DNA from: Syncephalis fuscata
Taxonomy: Eukaryota > Zoopagomycota > Zoopagomycetes > Zoopagales > Piptocephalidaceae
Direction of reading: 5' to 3'
Assembly (NCBI GenBank): GCA_025786725.1
Contig: JAHLTZ010000034.1
Span: 220,973-284,972, forward strand
Length of the DNA stretch: 64,000 bases
In this document: in pieces, positions 10,960 through 22,947 of the stretch
Position numbering within the stretch: the stretch's first letter is position 1
Layout: every line of letters starts with the position of its first letter
Translations under genes and position numbers: made by a program
The notes under the pieces: model-generated
The model's database searches: none
What the model was told of the DNA's origin: nothing
What the model saw: the letters and a program-made list of their open reading frames with translations, nothing else

Positions 10960-11184
10960 TTATTTGCATTCTGTCGCGCATCTGCCAGGTCTGCTGCATT
11001 TTTCTTTAAGGATTCGGATCTGTTCAGGGTTCCGTCCAGGGTAAACTTCACATTCATTAATGCATCTGCTGCATTTAACTTGATCCTTAGCACGACGGAC
11101 TAAGGCTGGATTAGCATCCACCATGGTTGTAGCGGCTATCAAAGCCACAACGACGGTGCAAACGACAGCAATAGAAAGCTTCAT
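10960..11184 (-). CDS. Small secreted Cys-rich peptide, copy 1
   Basis: 74 aa. Residues 1-24 are a clear signal peptide (MKLSIAVVCTVVVALIAATT, then MVDA). A short propart ends in Arg-Arg at residues 30-31, a likely Kex2-type cleavage site. The mature ~40 residues hold six cysteines spaced C-x2-C-x3-C-x17-C-x5-C-x3-C and are Lys/Arg-rich, consistent with three disulfides. A TATA box lies about 145 bp upstream. The gene has a tandem paralogue at 13793-13999 with the same first 35 residues but a diverged mature part. I do not recognise the family. A secreted effector, antimicrobial or mating/signalling peptide would all fit. The role is inference only. Confidence 0.8.
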   Translation of the reverse strand: MKLSIAVVCTVVVALIAATTMVDANPALVRRAKDQVKCSRCINECEVYPGRNPEQIRILKEKCSRPGRCATECK

Positions 11185-11323
11185 GATAATGTTGATTTGT
11201 TAAGACAAACAAATAAAAGAGATCGTAGAGTGTGGTTGATATAAAGTGTATAGTAGTGTGTGTATAGCAAGAAGTAGAATGTGATGATGATATCGTAGTT
11301 GATGGTTGTATATATTTTGTAGG

Positions 11324-11332
11324 CTATTTATA
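11324..11332 (-). promoter_or_regulatory. TATA box of peptide gene copy 1
   Basis: The minus strand reads TATAAATAG about 140-148 bp before the start codon of the peptide at 10960-11184. The same box is at the same distance in the second copy. Confidence 0.6.
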
Positions 11333-13792
11333 CTTATGATTATGTTGAGCTGCCAGCATACTGTAGTATACGAGATATACCATTGGTATGTAGTATGCGC
11401 CAATAAAACAATCCAAACGATGGTTTGAAATGCGTATATACCAATAGATTTAGGTGTGATAGCATGCTTTTTAGTTTTGATTTCAACCTGCTCAGTCTTG
11501 ATTTAACCTGCCTGGTCTTGATTTTAACCTGCCCGGTCTTTACTTCAATCTGCTAGCCATTTGCCCGAATAATGCAAAAATGGTAATAATTTAATACATA
11601 TGCGATAGAGATAGGCATATTAGCTTGTATTTTTTGTTACACGGTCTAAATACTTGGTAAAAACAAGTGTATCGTTTGGCTTTGTAAAACGATAATGCTG
11701 TTTTTGCTGTCATTTCTACCGATTCAGTCCTCAATATCCGTTGCATACAGAATAGCACACAACACTGACGTAAAAACAAATATAATATATCAAACTGGTA
11801 TTTTATACATGTTTTTACTGCCATACATAAGTCAGCTGTAGTTCTTATTTTTATCAGTTTTTAGCTGTAAACTAAATTGCATCGGCTAAATTACACGCAA
11901 TACAATATGCGAACACCATACTAGACACAATAAAAAGTTCTAACACCAATTACTAGTAAATCCGAGTGCATAATGGCTGTGGATTGCATATCAACCGGTA
12001 ATCATCCAAGGCCTAAATGTTGTCCACATTCCTGAAACCACTTCTGACAGGTTAAGCAAGATAGAATGTAGAAAAAAAGCCAAGCTTGAAATTGATGGAA
12101 AACAATTGGCAGCTCAAGGGCTTACTGGTTTAGCTTATAGCAAATCATTATCGTCATACCATGTTAGACTGAGTTTATCAACGATCCAACTATTGATGAT
12201 GCAGCTAGAACAATAGCGCTAAACGAAAGTAACGCATGGAACAAAAACATTGTACATAGCATTTAATAAAACTGCAAAATATACACATGCTGTTATGCTT
12301 TGAATTGCATAAGGGGTAATTGAGGAGAGGACGAGCGAATGAGGAGAAATCAGACAATAGCGGATGATATTGTCAACAAATGTTTACTCATGAGGTTGTT
12401 GACCAGTTAAATGAGGATTAATATAGTTACATATCATAAGTAATGATTTTATGCTGTTGTAAGTTATTAAACAGGAGAAAAAAAATCCATCTATTAGATC
12501 AAAATGTGCACTTATAATTATTTATATCAGCCATTTGTTCCATAAAAGCATATACAACTAAAGTAAATAGTAAAATAGTATTAACACCATTTTCAACTAT
12601 AAAATATGTAGTTTATATTATTTGTAAGATTCAATATCAGATATTGTACTAATCATATATGAGTTTTATTATTATAATGTCGGTTCTCTGCTTAATTCAC
12701 TTGACAATAAAAATGACAGAATGTTATTACGATACCAAATTACAGTATTATGATCACATAATCATCTACCATGCGATTGATTCATGACATCCACCATGTA
12801 ATTGAACAACTGTTAGCAATAACATGTGAATAGCCACAACAACAATATACTAAATACTTGCACTAACAATCATAAACAAACAGCTATCCAAGAACATAGT
12901 TAGTAAATACTTGTTGTTTACTGACATATGAGCAACCATATGAACAAGGCTCAAATTTCATTAACAATAGTATTTACTATACACTACTAGCTTTATTGAA
13001 ACTATAATAAACATATCTATATTTCTAGTTTATATTATTTTTTATACTTTAGTTACAAATAACATTTAGTTGTTAAAAGCTTAACCGTGGTAATCAATAA
13101 TTAAACAGAAAAATCACTTATTGTTTTTTTTATAATAGCATTAGGTTCATGTTATATTAATATAAGCAATTAATTAGTATTTGCTAGCGCTTAGGTAATA
13201 GAAGTAATTGTATGCAAAACGGTAGCCATTAAGTTGCTAGTCGTTGCAGTAGTCTTTCCTTAACATAGTATCTATACCAGTACAATATCATATCATTATA
13301 TGATAGTGATAGATTTGTTGCTATTTATGATATATCTACAAATAAGCACAGTTAATTTTATTGCCAATATACCTCACTACAGTATCCATATTTAACATTG
13401 ATATATCTATATCAGCTTATGCTTATAGCTAATACAATATAACTGTACATGTATTTTGTTAATTTAACTATTTGATTAATAGTTAATCATTGAATACAGA
13501 TAAAATATAATTATCTATATCGTAATTTGATTGTATATAGCTAAGATGAAATCTTAAGTTTATTACATGTTTGCACACTTGAATAGAAACAACTAGATGC
13601 AAGCTTGTTAGTAGTGTAGTAATTTTATTGGCCGGAGAGTGCATAAACTGGAGCATTGACCAAAACTTGATATATAAATAGACTGGACGGTGTAGTTGTC
13701 AAATAGTCTTGCTTTTCACCAAATATATACCCAAAGTGTATCGGACTAGTGCTTCGATTGCGCTACCAATGCTAATGTCTTGAAACCATTGA

Positions 13793-13999
13793 TTATGCGC
13801 ATTCCGCCTTGCATCTGCCAGGTTTGTTGCATTTTTCTTTCGCATCAGGTTTAGGGACTCCTTCACATTCATTAATGCATCTGTTGCATTTAGCTTGATC
13901 CTTAGCACGACGGACTAAGGCTGGATTAGCATCCACCATGGTTGTAGCGGCTATCAAAGCCACAACGACGGTGCAAACGACAGCAATAGAAAGCTTCAT
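13793..13999 (-). CDS. Small secreted Cys-rich peptide, copy 2
   Basis: 68 aa. Residues 1-35 (signal peptide, propart and the RR site at 30-31) are identical to copy 1. The mature part keeps all six cysteines, but the middle loop is shorter: C-x2-C-x3-C-x11-C-x5-C-x3-C. Many residues are changed; CSRC becomes CNRC, the loop becomes GVPKPDAKEK, and the end becomes CKAECA. An 18-bp in-frame deletion relative to copy 1, or insertion in the other, explains the length. Regulation should match copy 1, since the upstream DNA is almost the same. Confidence 0.8.
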   Translation of the reverse strand: MKLSIAVVCTVVVALIAATTMVDANPALVRRAKDQAKCNRCINECEGVPKPDAKEKCNKPGRCKAECA

Positions 14000-14138
14000 G
14001 ATAATGTTGATTTGTTAAGACAAACAAATAAAAGAGATCGTAGAGTGTGGTTGATATAAAGTGTATAGTAGTGTGTGTATAGCAAGAAGTAGAATGTGAT
14101 GATGATGTCGTAGTTGATGGTTGTATATATTTTGTAGG

Positions 14139-14147
14139 CTATTTATA
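14139..14147 (-). promoter_or_regulatory. TATA box of peptide gene copy 2
   Basis: TATAAATAG on the minus strand, at the same relative position as in copy 1. Confidence 0.6.
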
Positions 14148-15506
14148 CTTATGATTATGTTGAGCTGCCAGCATACTGTAGTATACGAGATATACCATTG
14201 GTATGTAGTATGCGCCAATAAAACAATCCAAACGATGGTTTGAAATGCGTATATACCAATAGATTTAGGTGTGATAGCATGCTTTTTAGTTTTGATTTCA
14301 ACCTGCTCAGTCTTGATTTAACCTGCCTGGTCTTGATTTTAACCTGCCCGGTCTTTACTTCAATCTGCTAGCCATTTGCCCGAATAATGCAAAAATGGTA
14401 ATAATTTAATACATATGCGATAGAGATAGGCATATTAGCTTGTATTTTTTGTTACACGGTCTAAATACTTGGTAAAAACAAGTGTATCGTTTGGCTTTGT
14501 AAAACGATAATGCTGTTTTTGCTGTCATTTCTACCGATTCAGTCCTCAATATCCGTTGCATACAGAATAGCACACAACACTGACGTAAAAACAAATATAA
14601 TATATCAAACTGGTATTTTATACATGTTTTTACTGCCATACATAAGTCAGCTGTAGTTCTTTATTTTTATCAGTTTTTAGCTGTAAACTAAATTGCATCG
14701 GCTAAATTACACGCAATACAATATGCGAACACCATACTAGACACAATAAAAAGTTCTAACACCAATTACTAGTAAATCCGAGTGCATAATGGCTGTGGAT
14801 TGCATATCAACCGGTAATCATCCAAGGCCTAAATGTTGTCCACATTCCTGAAACCACTTCTGACAGGTTAAGCAAGATAGAATGTAGAAAAAAAGCCAAG
14901 CTTGAAATTGATGGAAAACAATTGGCAGCTCAAGGGCTTACTGGTTTAGCTTATAGCAAATCATTATCGTCATACCATGTTAGACTGAGTTTATCAACGA
15001 TCCAACTATTGATGATGCAGCTAGAACAATAGCGCTAAACGAAAGTAACGCATGGAACAAAAACATTGTACATAGCATTTAATAAAACTGCAAAATATAC
15101 ACATGCTGTTATGCTTTGAATTGCATAAGGGGTAATTGAGGAGAGGACGAGCGAATGAGGAGAAATCAGACAATAGCGGATGATATTGTCAACAAATGTT
15201 TACTCATGAGGTTGTTGACCAGTTAAATGAGGATTAATATAGTTACATATCATAAGTAATGATTTCATGCTGTTGTAAGTTATTAAACAGAAGAAAAAAA
15301 ATCCATCTATTAGATCAAAATATGCACTTATAATTATTTATATCAGCCATTTGTTCCATAAAAGCATATACAACTAAAGTAAATAGTAAAATAGTATTAG
15401 CACCATTTTCAACTATAAAATATGTAGTTTATATTATTTGTAAATGCGTAGTGATTCAATATCAGATATTGTACTAATCATACATGAGTTTTATTGTTAT
15501 AATGTC

Positions 15507-15878
15507 AGCCATCTGTTTTATTTGACTGTATATAACTTGTTCAATCATAGGAATAAGACTTTAAAACAGTTATAATCATTAAGATGATCAAAATAAGTGC
15601 AATGGTGATAAAAATGAGTTAGATTGATATTAATTAAAACTACTCAATATGGTAATTATAATAATACATTAATTAAATTGTTTATTAATGGTAATAGCAA
15701 CAGCATGAATGGGCACAGCGTCTTACCATAATCATATTTTATTATATCCAATTGCATAAATACAATTTAGAAGTATTGTTTATTTATACTAGATACCTAA
15801 AATTTTATTTAAACAAACTTTTTTGTAAAATTTTCCAGTAAGCATATAGTCTGTATGCAGCGCAAAATTTTTGCAAAA
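15507..15878. other. Intergenic AT-rich stretch
   Basis: No gene recognised between the tandem duplication and the tRNA. Confidence 0.5.
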
Positions 15879-15951
15879 GCTTCCTTGGCTCAGTTGGTAG
15901 AGCGTCAGTCTCATAATCTGAAGGTCGCCAGTTCGAGCCTGGCAGGGAGCA
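15879..15951 (+). tRNA. tRNA-Met (CAU)
   Basis: 73 nt including the discriminator A. Acceptor GCTTCCT pairs with AGGGAGC. The D arm has TGGCTCAGTTGGTAGAGC. The anticodon loop CTCATAA gives CAU, and the T arm contains the B-box GTTCGAGCC. No intron. The TA-rich anticodon stem and absence of initiator-type features fit an elongator tRNA-Met, though I did not check all identity bases. A T5 run at 15991-15995 could be the Pol III terminator. Confidence 0.92.
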
Positions 15952-16731
15952 ATGTAGCCGCGCATAGCCATGTAGCTACGCATCCATATATTTTTGCAAC
16001 ATGTACTGTTTATTTTGTTAAAAATATAGCCATCTATACTGTAAAGCGCCAATTTTTATTAATTTTTAGTCATTTTACCCAACAGACATTGATTAATATA
16101 GGTTTGCATCAATAAATTAGCAAACTATTGTTTATGAAATGTGTTTAGATAAACGACAACATAGTATTGTAAATTATTTACTTGGTAGAGCTATCATTTG
16201 TCTATATAGCTTGTAAACATGTAAATTAACAACAAATTAATAAAATGCTATAATGTATTAGATATATTAAGCAATATGATATCGTATTTTATTTATATTA
16301 TCATCATAGCAATCAGATTATATAATAATGCCGGTCTATCCAAGCTATCAAACAAATAAATGAACTACATTTGGCGTAGCTCATATCTAACGTTTATTCT
16401 TTAATTACAAATAGTTATTATTAAAATACGTACTAACTATAGTACTGCCAATTGAGAATACTAAATAATACACTACATGTTATAATAATTAGCCTATAGA
16501 ATACACTTATTAATTATGATATGTTTAATAAAATGGACTGTATTTTATTTATTATATATTCAAGTATTACTAACATATACATATATATAATAAATTCATT
16601 GATGTTTGATGTAATTTCTTACACAATACTACTACAACTTATTATAAATATACTACTTTAATAATAATAATAATTAAATGGTTTAAATCGAGTTAAATTA
16701 TAGCAATCTATATAATATAATAAAATAAACT
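15952..16731. other. Intergenic AT-rich stretch
   Basis: Very AT-rich, with many short A/T runs. No gene seen apart from the likely tRNA terminator and the 3' UTR of the ATAD2-like gene. Confidence 0.5.
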
Positions 16732-19700
16732 TTATTCAGAATCACTGTCAAAAATATTAGTGTTTTTTGTAGATAAATCCAAGCTATTATCCAGATCCTA
16801 TTATTATTATTTACAACAAATATTAGCGAATTATTTCATTATACATTAATAACTTACCGTTATAAGATGCGAACGATCCCATGTATGACTATATGATTTA
16901 ATAATAGTATGTAGACTAACACGCACTCTATCCAGAGCATCAACAGAGTAGCCATCGCTAATGGCCACCATTCGGTCGGTCCATTGTTCTAACTGTGCTT
17001 CATCTATAGTCACTTGTCTTGATATTGTTTCCACGAGTGTTGTAGATTCAACTTCGGCGACAATAGAAGGTGCGGCTTCTTCAGATGGCAATAATAGCAG
17101 CGGCGGCTGTTGTTGTTGTTTTTGTTCTTCTTCTATTGTGTCAACTGTCATAGCCGCAATAGGATCATGACTCAAATCTACTTTTTATTAATAATGATAT
17201 ACACGTAGTACTATTATAATTACCTTGCAATAAAGTGTTATCATCATCATCATTATTATTACTATTATTATGCTCAACTAATAATGTACTAGTTGGTGGT
17301 GTGTTGATCGGATTATCAATTGCTAGAGTAGCCATTGACTCATGAACTGATTGCTGCGAGTCCATAACTTCTTCACTATAATTGGGTTCCATTTTTACTT
17401 GCTGTTCCTCTTGAGGCGCTGTAGTTGTAGATAGATCATCAATAGCTGGCGTATCAATAACCATATTCATTGTATCATCTGTCTCCATGTCTTTCGATGT
17501 CGATACAACAGGCAGTGACGGCTCAATCTCCATCGATCCAGTGTTACTTGTAATAGTTGTAGTCAATGGTGCTGTAGCTGGAACACTTGTATCAGGTAGA
17601 CTGCCTTGTAATCGACGACTTCTTCGGTGTGGTGTCATCATCGTTGCTGGATCAGGTTGACCACCTATAATATTATTAGTTACTACTTATATATATATAT
17701 TATCTAGCTACTTACTTTCTTGTTGCCATGCTTCTTCTCGAAGTTTCAATCGTTCATGTCGATCTGCAATTTCATCAATTCGCTCTTCTAGCTGATAGTT
17801 CCAAGAACGAACACTAGTGGCCACTTCATCCAACATCAATGCGCCTAATAGATATTTGTTAAATAAACGCCGATGATAGATGCAACACTTACAATAGAGT
17901 GATATGGACGATGTTCTTCAGTATTGGCCCAACTCATAATGCTAATATTCTCTGCCCAATATTCAAGATCGCTGAAGAATTCACTTGTCCGTTGATAACC
18001 TTGTTTACGACGGGCCGTCTTGTCCCAAATAGCTATTAAATCCAGCGGTGAATCTGTATCTACAGGCAATTGTGTTGCTATATCAATCGGTTGTAGCTAT
18101 TACCAATTAAGCGTTAGTAGGCCATTATTAATACTAAGTGCAATAAATAACTTACTCGCTCATTGAACAGCTCTTTAAAATCTTTACGTAATTTCTGCAC
18201 CGAGGACATAGTATTGTATAGCTGCAATCTAAATACACCCATCCAAAATCTATCATAATGATAATCATTGTAAGCTGTTGAACTACATGCTCAATAATAT
18301 ACCGACTCGTCATAATCTCGCTGCTCCTTGCTAACCAGTTGACTAGGTGGACGTGTTGGTGGTGGAGGCGCCAATGGCAGTGTTGGCAATGTTGAACCTT
18401 CTTTGCCATCACTTGATCCATCCATTGTAGTAGATACGGTTTCCGGTTCTGATGTCGGTGGACAATAAATATCTTTGTGCAATGACGTAAAAAATTGACG
18501 CCGTGCCATCTATTGATATCATTAGTTAGTCTATTCAATATACATACTAGTCGTTGTAATACTTACCGCATCCGGCAAGGTTGGCTGCACAACATGGCAC
18601 TGTCCTCCCTTAAACCACTCCTTAATACTGGCCGGTAGCTCTTTTGGCCGACATTCACAGGTAGCCAATAATAGGATGGGATCGTAGGGATTTAGACTGC
18701 GTAGTAAGCTGCTAAATGTTGATATTACTAGCTCTGACAATGGGCCACACCAATGATCCAACTGTGGAATATATAATACACTTGGCCGGTGCCGTTTGGC
18801 CTCAACAAACAGTTGAACACAGGCTGCTTCTGGTGTCTATAAATATCATTTATAGGTCAAATAAATATGATAGCAATATGTTAATTGTCACTTACTCGTG
18901 TTGTTTCCGACATCAATGAACCCAAATCAAATGAACATACTTGACAGCCTTCTAGTATTTGTAGAACAGCTTGTCCTAATGCTAATTGGCCCATACCGGG
19001 CTCACCAGCAATTAAAAGACGAGGCCGGAATACATTGGATGGTGCCGTGCCTATATAATAAACAATTAATAAAATAGTATGGTATATTGTATTAATTAAC
19101 ATTGCTTGCCATCACTATTAAACTGATCTAGGCTGGGGTGGCTTAAATCGGTTGGTGCCGATACAGATGTCTTTTTAACGCCATCAGGTAAAAGAGAATT
19201 TAACGATTTCTGTACTTGTTGCCATGCTGCTTCAAGTAACGGAGCAATACTTGAAGGTAGTGGTGCAGCGACAGCCGCTACAGACCGATAAGAAGATGGT
19301 ACCATATCTAATATATATATATATGTGTGTGTGTGAATAAGTGGTTATTCATTAAATAAATATGGCAATTTACCTTTCATAGCAGCTACAAAATCTATCT
19401 CGGTTACATTAACAGATCGTGGATCTAATAGTAGCTTATGTTGACTATTATAGATTTGTGGATACCGACGTCTAATTGCTCTTAGTGCCGCTTCCGTTGA
19501 TAATGCCTAGTAATTATGAGTATTAATTAATATCAATAGTACAAATGGCTATTACCTTAATATCAGCACCACCATATCCTTTAGTTGCCGCAGCTAATCG
19601 ATCTTTAAAAATATCGGTAATAGGTGGCTGCCAGTGCTGTGTATTAATATCTATAATACGGCGACGGGCAAGTTCATTAGGTAGACCAAAGTAGAATTCA

Positions 19701-20407
19701 CGATCAAAACGGCCGGGTCGACGTAGAGCTGGATCAATAGCATCTACACGATTAGTTGCACCAATCACTACTACTTGGCCTATTAACAACAAGAATAATA
19801 GTAATAAGATTAGTTAATATAATGTTATATTATATTATAATTACCTCTATGATCTAGTCCATCCATTAAGGCGAGTAAAGTTGAAACAATAGATGCGTGA
19901 ATTTGATCCTGTCGACTAGAACGTACTGGTGCCAATCCTGATTAAACCAATTAAAATTAAACAATTTATTATAAAAATAACATTACGTACCATCAATTTC
20001 ATCAAAAAATATAATACTTGGTTGCCATTCCTTGGCGGCATCAAATAACAAACGTAATTGCCGTTCTGCCTCACCCACCCATTTACTAAGACAATCAGCA
20101 CCTTTACGCATAAAGAAGGCTATTTTACGTAATTGTTAATATCTAGTCATTACATAGTTTATTAAACTACTTACCAACAGGTGGTTGGTCGTTGTACAGC
20201 TATTGGCCAAAGCACGAGCCATTAATGTTTTACCCGTACCCGGGGACCTGATAAAAGACATTAAGACATTAAACACTTAAATGCTTAAATGCTTACCATG
20301 AAAGATTACACCTCTGGGAGGAATAATTCGCTTTTCTGTAAATAATTCCGGATAAAGTAATGGCAATACAACCATTTCTTTTAATGCTCGAATATCTATT
20401 AATAAAA

Positions 20408-20451
<44 letters not shown>

Positions 20452-22947
20452 TAATAGTGGCTATATCATATAACTTACGCTCATCTAATCCACCAATAGC
20501 GTTAAAATCAACACCACGCGATACACCCAATGGATCAGTATCGGCCAACACCATATCTATACATCATGTATATATATATATTACTATATTAATATACTAA
20601 TATTACTATTAATCATATTATTAATTACCTTTCTTACGTAGTCCAGGTGGACCTCGATCATCAGGCAATTCAGCAATATTAAATGGCAGTACTGGTTGAG
20701 CACCTGATCCGCCATTCATTACATTGTTGCCGCCACCACCTGCTGCTGCCTTGCCACCATCACTATCACTATCTGAACCTGGTCTATATAACATCATTAT
20801 ATTAAGTATAATCAGTTAATCAATTGATACGTTATATTAATACACATTGCCTACCTAAACATAAAGGCATGTCCACCACGTGGTACGCGTCGTCGGTTTG
20901 GATTGGCAAAGTTTAAAGAGGCAGCATTATTCATATCACGTGCAGCATTGGGTCCACTAGCACCACCGCGTCGGCCATTGGCATTCTGTTCAGCCTTGCG
21001 CATATTCGACTCAAGCATAGAATTGAAATAACTAACTTCATCGTAGTTCTTTGGTGCGGCCCGTGTTCGTAAACGGTATTTACGCGGTGTGCCATTCAGT
21101 CCATCTTCATCTTCATCCTCTTCATGGCCCTCGGTATCTTCTAAATGACCGTGCAAATGGTGGTGGTGATGTGCTTGGGCACTGACTGAGGGTGGCACTG
21201 GCTGTCCATTATCTAATCGCTGATAATTAACACGATTACGTTGCCGTAGACCGGCCCGGCCCGTTGGCACATATTTCTCTACGTTCTTCATATCAACGCC
21301 GTCTTCATCTTCATCAAAGGAATTAGTCATTCCAGCTGTTTCTCTCAACCGGTCAAGGAATCCTCGTTTAGTTGATCGAGCTGGAAGATTACGGCCCCGT
21401 CCACCGGTTGCTACTGTCTTTGACGCGGTTGGTGGATTAGTATTTGATGCAGTAGTAGAATTGGAACGACGTGTTCGTAACTCCATGGTAGAATGTCTTA
21501 CTTGAGTAGTTTTGCCACCTGTGGACATAGTGGCACTTGTAGCAGCGTAATTGGCACGGGCTGAACTACGACGGCGTGGCCTGCCATAGTCACCATCGTC
21601 ATCGTCATCGTCATCGTGGTCGTCCCCGTCTTCATCGTCGTCTTCATCATGCTCTACATTCAGTTCCGTTCCATGATTATCCTCGCTGTTGTGATCTTCA
21701 TCCATTGGAACGTAGTTATCGTCATCATCGCTATGAATAGACTGTCGCTGTCGTTGTAATCGACTACTACGGCGTGTTTGAGCTGTATCATGATCATGAT
21801 CAGCGTTAATAGCTGCTTCTGTATTGCTGTTATTTATACTGGTCGATTGGTGATTACGTAGTGATAGTCTCGATTGCCGTAATGTTCCTCTATGTCTTAA
21901 ACTGCTTGATGTATTGTCATTCATATAATCGTCTTGGTTATTATCGTCTTCATCGTGGGCATCAAGTGCGTAGGATAGACCATTATTACGACGTCGATTA
22001 TGTAAATGGTCCTGTAACTTTGTATTTGATTCATCTTCATTGATGACATCATCACTAACTAGTGCTGCTTCTAAATCGGCTTCACTTGGTTCTGCATATG
22101 ATCGTCGATTACGAATACGTAAAGACCGACCCGTTGATACCTCTGGCTCTCCTTCTTCCCCTTCTTCTTCGTGTGTTGCTGCTTTCAATGCTGCTGGATA
22201 TCGAATACGAAGTTTAATACCATTTCCGCTAATTTCAGTTCCAGTAATTGATGGTAATCCACTTGTAACTGGCGTAACACTAGGTAAGTTAGTATTTGTA
22301 TTGTTTAAAAGCTGTCCTGTAATTGCTTCAGTAGTAGCAGTAAGTGTTGCTGTAGTTGAAGTTATACTATAACTGTTTGAGCCATCTCCTAGATTTTGGC
22401 TATTAATTGTTGTAGTAGATGCCATTCGTCGCCGTTTAACACCAATGACTCGACCGTCAGTATCATCTTCTTCGTCATTGCCGTTATCTTCATCTTGATT
22501 AGTATAGCCACTATGGACATGTTCATTGTTGTTGTTGTTGCTGTTATTGTTACCGATAATAGTATTATTGCTATTGGTGCCAACAATATTATCCAATGTT
22601 ACTACACCTTGAAGTGATAACTCTTCATCTACTGGTTCTTCATCAGATAGTGCAACAACATTACGCCCACGACGTAAACGACGTCCAAGAGGTGCTGCAG
22701 TGGATAGATCGTCGTTACTATTGTCGCTCATATTGCCACTAAATGTGTTGACACTCGTTTGTTGTTCAACGGCAATATCACCACTCATGTTAAATAAACT
22801 TTGATCTGGTAGTATCATAGGCCCCTCAAAACCTGGTGGCATAAAATTCATAGGCTGACCACCATTATTTGCTGCGGCGGCGGCTGCGGCGGCTGCAACT
22901 TGCATCAAAAACTGCTCCTCTTCTTTTGAAAATAAAGTAGGCTGCAT
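16732..22947 (-). CDS. YTA7: ATAD2/Yta7/Abo1-type chromatin AAA+ ATPase
   Basis: Nineteen exons, about 1711 aa: 22947-20855, 20783-20629, 20556-20479, 20395-20297, 20247-20175, 20119-19991, 19937-19845, 19779-19556, 19506-19374, 19307-19110, 19050-18896, 18836-18567, 18509-18303, 18221-18156, 18096-17893, 17844-17716, 17664-17224, 17177-16858 and 16797-16732. Exon 1 is a ~697-residue acidic, Asn/Arg-rich disordered region with a poly-Ala run. AAA1 follows: GVDFNAIGGLDEHIRALKEM, Walker A TGKTLMARAL, KWVGEAERQLRLLF, Walker B IIFFDEIDGLAP and VVVIGATNRVDAIDPALRRP. AAA2 is degenerate (GEPGMGQ). A bromodomain-like region (PLDLIAIWDKT) lacks a clear acetyl-lysine Asn. The family remodels H3-H4 and nucleosome density. 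Three junctions miss one base (see findings). One intron, 19051-19109, is GC-AG. The start ATG begins MQPTLFSKEEEQFLMQ. Confidence 0.95.
20404..20450. repeat. ATT microsatellite in an ATAD2-gene intron
   Basis: About 14 ATT units within the intron between exons 3 and 4. Confidence 0.9.

Larger units (their letters stand above)
9888..12681. repeat. 2.8 kb tandem duplication, left copy
   Basis: This interval is repeated in direct orientation at 12721-15506, with a period of about 2833 bp and a 39-bp spacer. Outside the peptide gene the copies differ at only a dozen or so positions by eye, plus small indels such as an extra ~10 bp near 15443 in the right copy. Each copy holds one small secreted-peptide gene on the minus strand. 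Confidence 0.93.
12721..15506. repeat. 2.8 kb tandem duplication, right copy
   Basis: Direct repeat of 9888-12681. It keeps the TATA box, signal-peptide region and 3' flank of the peptide gene, while the mature-peptide region is altered and 18 bp shorter. Confidence 0.93.

Noticed and set aside
11591-11824. 77-codon frame present in both tandem copies (also 14406-14639)
   Set aside because: Conserved only to the extent of the whole duplicated DNA. There is no signal peptide or domain, so it cannot be told from chance.
22040-22617. Plus-strand frames opposite exon 1 of the ATAD2-like gene
   Set aside because: Antisense to a low-complexity acidic region. No independent support.
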